Positions 1-10,500 of a DNA stretch of 64,000 bases are shown here, one piece after another; the first letter of the stretch is position 1, and every line of letters begins with the position of its first letter. The notes under the pieces are model-generated. The model had not been told where the DNA came from. It made no database searches and was given only the letters and a program-made list of their open reading frames with translations. The position numbers and the translations under genes were made by a program. The DNA comes from Nakataea oryzae (taxonomy: Eukaryota > Ascomycota > Sordariomycetes > Magnaporthales > Magnaporthaceae), in NCBI GenBank assembly GCA_003049435.1, contig PYSQ01000011.1:58322-122321 (forward strand). Direction: 5' to 3'.

Positions 1-687
1 GCCGAGTCCCTCAGCCTCGCCCTCGCCCTGCCGGCGGCTGCGGACGACGGCCGGCCCCCCATGGCCACCTACAAGCTCTTCGTCACGGCCCCGGGCCCGC
101 TCGCCTACTCCCTGCTCATCAGCGCCTTTGTGCCGCGGCCCCGCCTGGCCGACGGCCGCGCCGCCGTCGAGGCGGCGGCCCGGTCGCTGCTCTGGCTCGC
201 GCCCTCCCCCTCCGCCCCTGCCGCCAGCATCGGCACGCGCGAGGACAGGACGCCCGAGCTGGCCGGCACGCGCTGGCGCCACCACTACAGCTACTCCTCC
301 CCGGGCGGCTGCGGCGTCGCCAGCCTGCGCGAGACGCGTGACCTCTGCTTTTCATCCTCCCCTTCCCCTTCCCCCTCCTCCCCCGCCGGCTGGTCCTTCA
401 CCTACGACCGCACCTGCGGCGCGTCCGCCACCGCCTTCGACTCGTGCGGCAACGCGACGGCCGACGCGACGGGCCTGCCGGACCCGGACCACGCCAGGGG
501 AGAGTACCGCCTGTTTGCGTGCCGCGGGGCCGACAAAGACGACGGCGGCGGCGGCGACCAAGCGCCCGCCGCTGAGCAGCTGGTCTTGGCCGAGGACGGG
601 AGCCTCGACCTCAGGGTCTGGGACGTGCAGAGGCTGGGGCCGGACGTCATGGTCGTGGGCGGCAAGAAGTATTTGAGGCAGTCGTAG
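1..687 (+). CDS. 3' end of an unrecognised protein gene (5' truncated by window edge)
   Basis: The frame is open from the first base and runs to a TAG at 685-687, so the true start lies outside the window; the ATG at 61 is probably internal. The visible part is about 228 residues. It is Ala/Pro/Ser/Asp-rich, with low-complexity SPSPSPSS near the middle, several cysteines (motifs G-W-S-F-T-Y-D-R-T-C-G and F-D-S-C-G-N), and an aspartate/glycine run about 50 residues before the end. The tail G-G-K-K-Y-L-R-Q-S is basic. I do not recognise a family. The cysteine-containing, N-x-T-containing segment would fit an extracellular or lumenal domain, but that is inference. It is convergent with the kelch gene that ends at 1802. 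Confidence 0.6.
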   Translation, partial: AESLSLALALPAAADDGRPPMATYKLFVTAPGPLAYSLLISAFVPRPRLADGRAAVEAAARSLLWLAPSPSAPAASIGTREDRTPELAGTRWRHHYSYSSPGGCGVASLRETRDLCFSSSPSPSPSSPAGWSFTYDRTCGASATAFDSCGNATADATGLPDPDHARGEYRLFACRGADKDDGGGGDQAPAAEQLVLAEDGSLDLRVWDVQRLGPDVMVVGGKKYLRQS

Positions 688-1801
688 CAAGGAGGTGGTG
701 TTTTGTCATTGTAAGAAAAAAACAAAGAGAATCTTGTCTATATTGCTAGTTGTCTTTTTGCTTTTGCTTGTCTCTGTACATTCCACGTACAGATGCCTAC
801 TAGGAATTTAAAAATAATTTGCTCTTGCGCTTCAAGTTGCGGAATGTTGACGCCAGCCCAAAAGATAGCCCTTCCTTTCCACGAGACAAGGCACCACAGG
901 TTCGCGGCCGTAATTCACTGAAGACCAGGCCGGAGCCAGAGAGGCCTCTGCACATGATCAACGTTCAAAGAGCAGACACTGATAATAAGCATGTAAATAA
1001 TTCCTATGGAAAAGAGACCCGTGCTTTCCTTCGCCTGTAGCCACGCGAACGGCGAGATGAACCCGTAATAGTAATTGTAGTCTGAATAGTTTACTTCGTG
1101 TAGTGATAATAATAATAGTAGTGGCAACGGCCAGGGTCATCAAGGAACAGAAACAGAGCCGCAGAAAATAGATCAACAAAACCAAATGAAAAAAAAGACA
1201 AAAAGGAGACCAAAATGGGCACCATAAAAACCATCAGAGAATAATACAGACCCTGTCTGTGCCAGGTTTCGGTGGGCGTCTCAAAAATGCGAGACTCCAT
1301 TATGAAGACAAACAGACCATGTGCTGGTGGTATATGGGTATGAAGGAAGATATCAAGAGAAAACGACAGTCCAACACGCCAGATTGGAAGCCAGGTTGCA
1401 AAGGGCTCGACAATGCTTGCTTGGCACGCTGGAAAAGAAGACAAGAGGGTGAGGCGCAAGAGAGAGAAAAGACAGGAACCGAAAGGGGCGTAAATCAGAC
1501 ATGTCGGCATCCATAAATCAGTGGGTGAAGGAAAGAGACAAAAAAAAATGTGCAAAGAAAACCAAGAGGGCAACGAGGAAAGGGGACCAAACGAGTGCGT
1601 GACAGTTGGAGGAAACAAGAGTAAAGAGCCCAATCCCGGAATCAACAACCCAGTCGACAATTAAGCCGCCCAATTTTTACCCCCCTGAGCCAGAGCACCA
1701 TCATATTTCTGTATTGCGGGCAGTAAACGTTCAAGGTCTCGAGGCAGCATCAACAAACAAAAAGCAACAAAACAAAAACCACATCGGCCGGGGCGGCACC
1801 T
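688..1801. other. Convergent intergenic region
   Basis: The 1.1 kb between two convergent stop codons (687 on +, 1802 on -) is less GC-rich than the flanking genes. It has A-rich and AATAAT-like stretches (around 715-725, 810 and 1107-1120) that suit 3' UTRs and polyadenylation. I see no gene in it. Confidence 0.6.
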
Positions 1802-4343
1802 TTATGCATTGTCGAGCCTCTTTCTCCAGTCGGCCAGGGACTCGCTCAGGCCGTTGTCGTCCTTGTCGCCCTTCTTGGGGGTGCCCGTGGTTGAGGCAGG
1901 CACCGCCGACTCAAAGTCGAACGTGTTGCTGAGCCGGTAGTTCTTGTTGGTCGCCTCCCAGTGCGTCCGCAGCGTCTCGAGCTCGTTGGCCAGGCTGTCG
2001 AGCGCCGCGCTGTTGCGCTCCTGGACGTTGCCGTCGTACTCGCTCGCCGTCTCGACGCTGTCGCTGCGTGCGTGGCCCAGGCCCGAGAGCGCAGACGAGC
2101 CAACGGCCACACCCGTCGCCCCCGCAGCCGCCCCCGCCGCAGCGGCCGCGGCCACCGACTTGCCGTTCGTGGTTGGGGCGGCAGCCGTGGCCCCCGCGGC
2201 CCCCGTGCTGCTGTTGGAGTCGCGGAACTGGTCCGAGTTCATGCTGGCAACCTGCCTGCTGCGCCGGCGGTAGTTGTCCACCGACGTCTCGACCTGGTCG
2301 AGCAGAAGGCTGACCTTCTCCTCGGCGTCCTGGGCCCGCTCCTGCAGCAGCGCGTTCTCGCGCTGCAGCTGCTCCATGTCCTTCTTGCTCGTGTTGACGC
2401 GGTGCGAAGCCTCCTCGCTGTGCTTAACCGCGCTGTCGCGCTCCCGCTTGGCTGTGTCGAGCTCCTTGCGCACCGCCTGCATCTGCTTCTCGAGCTGCGT
2501 CGTCGCCGTCATCATCTCCGACTGGAGCGTCTCGATCTTCTTGGTCAGCGACGTCTTTTCAGACTCCCAGTCCGACGGCGCGCTCGAGCTCTTGTCCTCG
2601 AGCTCCAACAGCTCGTTCTTGAGGCGCGAGTTTTCGTTCTTGTACCGCGCGAGCTCCTCCTTGAGCTTCTTGAGCATCTTCTCGGTGCCCTTGACGTAGT
2701 GCACGGCCGACTGGTAGTCGTTCTCCAGCTGGCTGAGTTTCTCGCGGTACATGTTCTCGGATGCTTGCGCCTGTGTCATGAACGTCTGCTTGTTCTCTTC
2801 GTGCGCCGCCAGGGTCGCCTCGAGTTGCTGCTCCAGCTCGCGGACCCTCGCCGACGCCTCGGGCGAGTCTCCACGTGGGCTGCCACGCGACCTCACCCCG
2901 GTCGGGCTGATGCCCCTCTCGCTGAGGATGCTCTTCAAGGTGTTGTGTTGCACCGTGACGGCGTTGCTCTCCAGCTGCTGCTTGGCCAGCTGGTTCTTGA
3001 GGTCCGAGTTGGACGCCTGGAGCGTCTGGGTGTCCCTGAGGGCGGCCTGGAGCTGTTTCCTGATGGTAACGCCCTCGCGGCTGGCCTGCTCCTGGTACGC
3101 CTCCAGGCCAGCGATGCGCTCCTCAGCGCTCCGCAGCTTGTCCGAGGCGGTGTCGGCCTGCTGCTGGTACTTCTTGGCCAGGACGTTTGCGGCGTTGAGC
3201 TGGCCTTGGAGCGCAGTGATGCGTTCCGAGTCGCCGTCGACACCCTTTCCGACAGACCGGGCTGCGATTTGATCGAAGCCGCTCATCAGCGCCTGCTTGT
3301 GCATCTTGGCCTCCTTTGCGTGGCTCTCCGCCATCTCCTCGGCGTCTTGGAGCTTGCGCGTGACCGACTCCAGCTTGGCCAGCGACGCGTCATGCTCGGT
3401 CTTGAGCGCCGCCAGCTTGGACACCATCTCCTCCCTGCCCTGGCGTTCTTCCTGGATCTTGCGCTCCAAGAGCTCCTTCATCTCGTTGGAGGACACCAGA
3501 GCCTCGCGCAGGGAAGCAATGGCGGTAGTGTGCTCCTCCGACGACCCGGAAACCTCCTGGTACTTGGCCTCGAACTCGTTCTTCTCCAGGCGGAGCATTT
3601 CGGACTGGGCCACGGCCTCTGCCGCCAGGAGAGACTGTTCGCGAGCCTCGCGCTGGAGCATGTGCAGCTCCGCCCGGAGGCTCTCCGTCTCGAGCGAGTT
3701 TTGCTGCTTGTAAGTTTCCAGGGCGGACATGCGCTTCTGAGCAGCATTCGTGGTCTCGTCGGCGAGCTTCCGAGCACGCTTCTCGGCCTCGATCTCGGAT
3801 GAAAGGCGTTCGACTTGGCTCTGGAGGTCCCTCTGGGTGTTCAGGGCGGTGGCGAGCTTCCGGCTCATGTCGCTGTTCCTGTCCTCCACATCCCGTGCCA
3901 TGTCCATTTGTGGCGTGCTCGACACGCTGCCTCCGACACGGCCGGCCAGCTTGGCCTTTGCATACACAGCCTCCTGGATGGCCACGTCCCTCTGTTTTTC
4001 GGCTTCGGCGATTTGCTTGGCTGCCAGAACCGCCTGCTTGTCGACCGAGGCCTGTACGTTGGCAAGCTCCTGGCGCATTGCCAGGAGGGCCTCGATCAGC
4101 GGCTTGTCCTCGTCGTCAAAAGTCTCGGCAGCTCGGCTTTCAAGGATGGGGCTTAGGGTGGCGTTGGGTGTGTAGCCCGCTTTCCTTGCCAGTTCGAGCT
4201 CAGACGCATACCACGCGTTTCTGCTCCTTGCCATGTCCAGCTCCTTGAGGAGCGCAACCGTCTGCGAGTTGCGACCCGAGGATCTCCGTGACAAGGGATT
4301 GCTATTCTGGCGCGCGGGTGGGGGAGGCGATGCCGGTCTTGGT

Positions 4344-4383
<40 letters not shown>

Positions 4384-6650
4384 CAGCAGCAGTGGCGGCC
4401 GGGACCGGGGCCGGGGCGAGGGCCGGCTTGAGCGTAGGCTCAGTCGAGCTGTCCATCGACCCTTGGCCCCGATTGGATCGCGATGCCTTCGTCCTCGGCG
4501 CCTCAGCTGCAGGCTCGGGTTTAGACGCAGGCTTGTTGTAGGTTTGCCCCGTAGGGGTGCGCCTGCCATTCGTCCCGGCATCGGCAGCCTTGACCTCGGC
4601 TATCACGGGGTTCTGGACGGGCGTGACCGGAGAAACCACCGCGTCCGCCCGTTCCTGAGAGGCATTGCGCGAAGGACGAGATGAGGAGGTTGACGTGTTA
4701 ACCGATGGCCTTGGCGGTTGGCCTTGGGGCGGTGGCCCGGCGGGAGGCGATGGGCCTGCAGCTCGCGGGAGCTTGGACTGGTTTTGTGCAACCTGGGGGT
4801 TGGCCATGTCGATCCTCATGCCGTTCGCTGGACTGCTGACGCTCCCTTCCCGCGACATAATCTTCCTGCCCTCTGGACCGTTTGAGCCCTCCCGCAAAGG
4901 AAGGGCCCTGTTGGCAGCCTGCATGCCGGCCTCGTTTGCGTTGCTCGCACTTCGTTGCCTCGCCTGGGACCCGGCGCGCGACTGTGGTGCGGAATCGTTG
5001 GGCGGGTATCTGATTTTTGTCGTGTCCAGCATGTAAACGAGACCTAGATCGTTCACCGCAGTTGCTGCCGAGCTAGGCTCGCCGCCGACGACCACGACCG
5101 CCTTGCCGACCGTCGTCATGCTGTGTCCGGACCGTGGGGAGGGCGAAGGTCCCATGTTCTGGAATGTGTACCAGCGGCGCGACGTGATGCGGAACGCAGC
5201 CAGGTCGCCCAGGTCGGAGCCCTCTTCCGTACGGCCACCAAAGATGTACATGACGTCGTCGACGAGCGCCGCGGCGTGGCCTTCTCGCGGGATGGGGATG
5301 TAGCCTATACAGTCGAGCATCGACCAAGAGTTCGTTTGAGAGTCGTAGCACCAGACGTCGTTGAACCATTGGAACCCGTTGGTGCCTCCGAACCTGCAAG
5401 CGTCGTGCATTAGTCGCCACAGGCTCTGGCAAAGACAGTGTGCAACAGGCAGGGATATGAATCATGGGCCATGCTTACAGGTACATCTTGTCGTTGTAAT
5501 TGATCATCGTGTGGTTCGTCCTCGCTGGGGGCACCTTTCCAACCGGTGGGCCGCCGCTGTCGCTGTTGGCTATCAGCATTTCCCACCTGTTGTTGGGCAT
5601 TTGGAGCTGGTTCAGGTCGAATGCGGAGAGGTCGTTCATAAAGTAGCCCTCGACCTGGCCGCCAAAGATGTAGATCTTGGAGCCGATTATGTTGAGCGAA
5701 TGGCCGTACCGGCCAGAGGGTCGTGGCCCTGCGGGCAGCGATCGCGACCATTGCCTCGTAGCTGCCGAGCAGGTCCTTGTCAGAAGAGCAATCGCACGGG
5801 TCTCTTGATTTACGAGGGGAACTGGACGTGGGTTGACAAGACGAAAGGCCGCGGGCATGGAACTCACATGTGTTGAGCAGATACAGCGTCTCGTCCAGAA
5901 CGTCCGACTCGTCAATCTTTGTGTCGCCGCCATAGACAATGAATGCATTGCCGACGAGCAGACTCGCGTGTCCTACCCTGGGGCCTGGCCCCTCGGCCGT
6001 GGTTGCCAGCGGGTAGCAGGCCAGGTTGCCGCCGGCCTCAATCATCCATAGGTCGCCCTTTACGGTCGCGCTGTTGATCAAGCCGCCCATGACGTAGATG
6101 TCGCCCTCCTTGGACGAGGTCGAATTGACGGCGGCGCCATACCGCGGGAACGGGCTCGGGTGCGACGAGGTGTATGTCAACCTGCGCTGGGTCCAGGGGT
6201 AGAGGTTCGAGTTGGGGCTCGACATTTGCACTTGGGCGGGCGGCGCCTGCACTGCTCCTCCGTTGCGGAACTGGGACGGCGTGCGAACGCAAAGGTCAGT
6301 ATCGCGGAAAACGCGGCGTCGTGGCATTTGGTGCTGCCAAGCCAGGCAGAAGAAAGGGGTGGCCACTGGCGCTCTCGCGCTTCTAAACCTACCGGCAGAT
6401 CGCTGGGCGGTTGATCTGGCGCAGCCTGCACCGGCGGCCCTTGTGGTGGTCGCCGGGCGTAGGCACCCTGGTCTGGACTCCCCATGCTGCCATCGTTGTC
6501 TATCGAGTTGAGGCTGCCGGTGGGTGTCGACCTCTGAATCACTCCCTTCTCGTCCCGGGCCACGCGGGCGACCGAGTTCTGGGGCGGCGCGCCATCGCGG
6601 CTCGACAGGGACCGGTCCTGGTTCTTCTTGGACTTGAACAAAAACGACAT
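1802..6650 (-). CDS. tea1: Kelch-repeat cell polarity protein with long coiled coil (Tea1-like)
   Basis: Joined exons on the minus strand: 6650-6393, 6270-5868, 5761-5479 and 5393-1802, giving 1,511 aa. All introns (122, 106 and 85 nt) have GT...AG ends and keep frame. The start is the ATG at 6650 (M-S-F-L-F-K-S-K-K). Residues about 100-420 hold kelch blades: Y-V-M-G-G, F-I-V-Y-G-G, I-Y-I-F-G-G, M-Y-L-F-G-G, M-Y-I-F-G-G and V-V-V-V-G-G, with R-x-G-H turns. A Ser/Pro-rich linker follows, including an alanine run, then about 700 residues of heptad coiled coil. Known Tea1/Kel1-family proteins travel on microtubule plus ends to cell tips and mark growth sites; a hyphal-tip role here is inferred. 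The tail ends W-R-K-R-L-D-N-A. It is head-to-head with KOG1. Confidence 0.9.
4344..4392. repeat. (GCA)n trinucleotide repeat inside the kelch gene
   Basis: A nearly pure GCA/CAG tract, with one GAG interruption near 4381, encodes an uninterrupted alanine run on the minus strand, around residue 650 of the Tea1-like protein. It lies in the linker between the kelch domain and the coiled coil. Confidence 0.9.
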
Positions 6651-7470
6651 GCTGACGACTCCGCGGGCTCGAAATCCGTGGGGATGCGGCCCGGAGTCTG
6701 GTGCGCGTGACCGGGCCCAATGCCAGTTAAGCCACTATCATCCGGCTCGAGGCGGTGGCCGTGGCGTGCGGGAGGGTGCGGAGCGTGGTTGACGACGAGC
6801 GAAGACGGTGCAGGCGCGGTCGGGCTTGCGCTGCGGGTCTGTCGGGCTCGTGGTTTCTTGGTTGGCAATTGTCGTCGGTCGGCTGGATCGGAAAGCAACG
6901 CAGAATCTCTGGTCGGGTTTGAAGGACGGCAACGGGGCGCAGCCGTGTGGCAGAGGGCGGGAGGATGGAGGGCAGTTGGGAGGAGTCGTGCCGCGTGTTT
7001 GGAGATGGCTGGGAGGGCATCGGGGGTGGAGCCGATGTGGTGCGCAGGCCAGTTTTTTTTTCCCTCTCGTCGACCTCCCGATTTTTTTTCCTGGCTGGAG
7101 ATGGAGGGGGCCTTTGTTGCTCACAGGCCAGGGCCGATCAAATGAGCACAGCAGGCATCCAGCGCACAGGACAAAATTGAACCCCCGGTCGCACTCGGGC
7201 AGGCGAAAATGGTCGGGAAACTAGGTAGGGTATTAGATTAGATGGGGGCTGGGCTGGCGATTCCTGTGGCAGCCCTACAAGACACCTTGCGGCACCTTCA
7301 AAGCACCCGGACAAAGAGCGAGGCGCGAGGTTGGGCTGGCGCCTTTGCGATGGGAAGCCAGATGCCGACGCGCAGAGGTCCCGTCGCAGCACCGGTGGCC
7401 CTTTTGCGGATAGAGTTCCAGCACATGCATGGAGGCCGCCTTGCCCCTTTTTTTCGTTCTTATTTTTTTT

Positions 7471-7497
7471 GGCTGGCTGGCTGACTGGCTGGCTGGC
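7471..7497. repeat. GGCT tetranucleotide repeat
   Basis: About six GGCT units with one GACT interruption follow a T run. This is simple sequence in the divergent intergenic region. Confidence 0.8.
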
Positions 7498-10365
7498 CTC
7501 AGGTCGGGCACCCTCCTTCGACGGCCCCGGTGCCCACCCACACTGAAATTGCCCTTATCCTAGGCATGGGGGGGCCGTAAAAAACGGGGAGCCTCGATTT
7601 GGTGGTGGGCCAGCCAATCCTACGCCATTGCATATCCTACCGTTTCTACTTTGCTTCTAGTGGGGCTTTCGCCGAGGAGGGTCCTGAGGCCCCAGCGCCT
7701 GGCGTTTCTTGCCAGCGTCGCGATGGTCATTGTACCGTAGAACGAGACTGGGAGCGCGCCCGCCGGGTTTGCGCTCGCGACGCATCCGCAAGGCGCTGAG
7801 CGATCGGTGGCCAGGGTGGATTCTGTGGCCTCACATCTACCGAGGCGCCTCTGGCACCGCCGGTTCAAGGCGCGCCGCTAATCGTGGACTCCGCATCGTT
7901 CTGCTGGCGGGTTGCGTCTGGTGTTGCGCCTGCTTACGCACAATACCCTGCACGATGCAACAGCTCCCAGGCGCGGTGAATCCCACGATTCAGGCTGGGC
8001 GAGCTGTGTGCGTCGCAGTGGGAGCTGTGCGGCTACTGAACGATTCAGCAGTTGCAAAGCTTTGTTGCTCCTTGTGCTGGGTATATCCAGGCCGCACCCC
8101 AGCCTCCCCGCGAATGTCGCAAGCCGTCGCTGTTGCAGCTTCTGCAGGCCGCCGTCCATCAAGACCGCGAGGGTCTTTGGCGCGGCCCACTCGGTGGGAA
8201 TGCGCCACGAGGTTAGCGAGCGGCAGGTGCCGACCCAGAGCCACCAGAAGTCTTCTTCAGATCAACGCGAGACGCTTTGGTCGGATCCCGGAGTTTGGTC
8301 CATGCTCATGCTGCCGCCTGAGCCGGCGCCCAAAATCATTTACGCAAGCCGCAAGCCGTCGTGGGTTGTTGCATCCTGGACCACGCCGGCGGGGAACAAG
8401 TCCCACTTCGACATTGCAACACCGTCCGCTACCCCAGTCTATATGTGTCTGGGTGGAAAGAACGGTACCTGCAGCAGGTTGCTCCCGGGGGGAACGGAAG
8501 CCTCTGCCAAGCCGAAATTGCACCACCAGAGCACACAGTACATAGATGGCACTTCTCTGCCGACGCTCCCCACGCTGAAACCAAGCGGTTTTCCGTAAAG
8601 CTGCGGTTGTATTTATAATGTCGTCTGCAGAAACCCAGGCCAAACGAACGGCCCGCAGCAGCTAGCAGCTAGCCCGAGAGTGTTGGGACAGGAGACGACA
8701 ACACGGTGGGTTGGCAAAGTACATGGGGGCATGGCGGGGCGGTCGACGAGCTGCCTTCCAGAATGGAAGAAGCAATGCGTGTGGCTCGCTTTTTATGATG
8801 CAATTTCCTTCCCCCAAAGGGCGCGAACCGACCGCACAAATGGTTTTTTTTTGCTCTCTCTGGTGGATCGGCGGCTGCATGTTTCACCAGCCCGTTTCTG
8901 GGGCCGTTCCCGGCCTAAAAGTTGGCCGCAGAATGGTGAATCGGCCGCGCTGGAGCAGCTGCAAACACTTTGTTTCGCGCACAAGTAGGGCACGGAGAAT
9001 ACGAACGCATGCACGCATTGCGCCCGCCGCTCTGGAGGTCGCGACGGGGATTTCCGGTGTGCCTCTGACGTTTGCCAGGCCACGGAGCAGCGATGGACTC
9101 CAACGGCACGGCATCCTGCACGCACCGGACGACCCCTTGTCCCTGCGCTGGGCCGCCCCACCCAAATCTCGAGTCGCCCTCCTGCGAATCGCGCCAGTGC
9201 GTGCCAGTCTCCCCATTCTCCCAGCCCCGAGCAGCAGGGGCCGTCGCGATGGCCAGGCTGTGACTGGCCGACCCGTGCGTCACCAGCCGGATGATCACGG
9301 TGATCTCACTCGCCGTCACGCGCTAGTCCCCGTTTCTGGACGTCGCAACCATAGCATCTGATCTCGATTTGCTGGTTCGGAAGGGGCCGCAGCACAGAAA
9401 TTTGAAACGGCAAGGGAATAAGCAAGGCGACTTGGCCATTTGCTAGCGTACGGAGCAGGGAGTGATAACGGAACTCTAGCTGCAAGTGTCGGACAGAGGT
9501 TGCCGCAGTCCTCGGCCTTTACATACGGCTTGGATATGCATAGTAATAATATGCCCGGCGTCGCGTAAGCAGCTATTTATATTGCGGGTTTGCCTCAGCA
9601 AGTATCATGCATGGTCACCTCGTTGGCGTGCCATGTCAGCAGCGGCATCATCCACAATGCAGTGTGGTGTTGCTGGTCGGGTTGCCATGGGTATGCGTCC
9701 GGGGGTTGGCTTGCCGGTAGGCCCGAATGCGGCATGCATGGCCATGCATCACGTGCGGGCTCATGTGGATGACTGGGACGGCGGCGCACCGCCTGCGTGT
9801 AACCTGCGCGGGGTGCATCGTCTGGAGCTGCCGCCGATGGCCGCCAATCGAAGCAAAGGGGCGGGAGAGTGTATGAGGTTTCGCGCTAGGGAGTGACGAT
9901 GGGGGGCGGGGGGGATCAGCGGCCAAGGTTGAAAGCGGCGTCGAGTCGAACTGCAGCCACCAGCATCTCGTGCTGTCGGGGCGAGTCTGTGGAGGCTTGA
10001 AGCAACGAGACGGAGAGATTCGACGAACATGGCAGGGACGAAACGCCTCCAGCAATCGGGGTTCTCAGAGCACGGAACTACGTGGAAAGGTTGGTAGCAC
10101 TGAGTGACGTTGGGCGTAGGGCCTTCGAGGGCTTGCAATGGCTCTCTCGGGCGCATGCCTGGGCAAAAAGTTCCGGGGCGTGCCACGGGAACAAAATGTC
10201 GGGTTTTCACTGGTGGGCGGGCGTGGTTACGGTTTGCAGCCTCGCAGAGCAGGTCTGGCCTGGAGTCTGGAGTGGTACCCGACGGCCCGCGGGCGCTAGG
10301 CAAGCTGGCTGCCTCCTTCGCCCTCGCCTCGCCGTCAGTTGCTGTTGACCTCGCCAGGCCGCCTC

Positions 10366-10440
10366 GGCAGCACCAGCAGAAGCAGCGCCAGCAGAAGCAG
10401 CACCAGCACCAGCGGCAACAGTCACTGCAACAGCATTACG
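10366..10440 (+). repeat. Imperfect CAG/CAC-rich tract in the KOG1 upstream region
   Basis: A glutamine-codon-like tract (repeats of CAGCAC, CAGAAG and CAGCAG) lies 60-135 bases before the proposed KOG1 ATG, in a different frame from it. It is probably 5' leader or promoter sequence. Confidence 0.65.
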
Positions 10441-10500
10441 CCCCGGCTGCATCACCTTCCAACCCCTGCAAGCATGCTGGCGCGCTGCAGCTGATCCAAC

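Larger units (their letters stand above)
6651..10500. other. 3.85-kb divergent intergenic region between the tea1-like gene and KOG1
   Basis: The region separates two divergent starts. It contains scattered open frames on both strands (7709-8545 and 8711-9361, for example), but none has a recognisable motif or splice-supported extension. It also has a GGCT tetranucleotide repeat near 7471-7497, T-rich runs near 7057 and 7461, and a CAG-type tract just upstream of KOG1. It probably holds two promoters and long 5' leaders. Confidence 0.5.

Noticed and set aside
1961..3802. 613-codon open frame on + inside the kelch gene
   Set aside because: It is antisense to a clear coiled-coil coding exon. 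Its Leu/Arg/Ala/Val-rich composition is the mirror of heptad codons, with no domain.
7709..9361. Possible genes at 7709-8545 and 8711-9361 upstream of KOG1
   Set aside because: No motif, no signal peptide, no splice-supported extension; competing frames are equally long.
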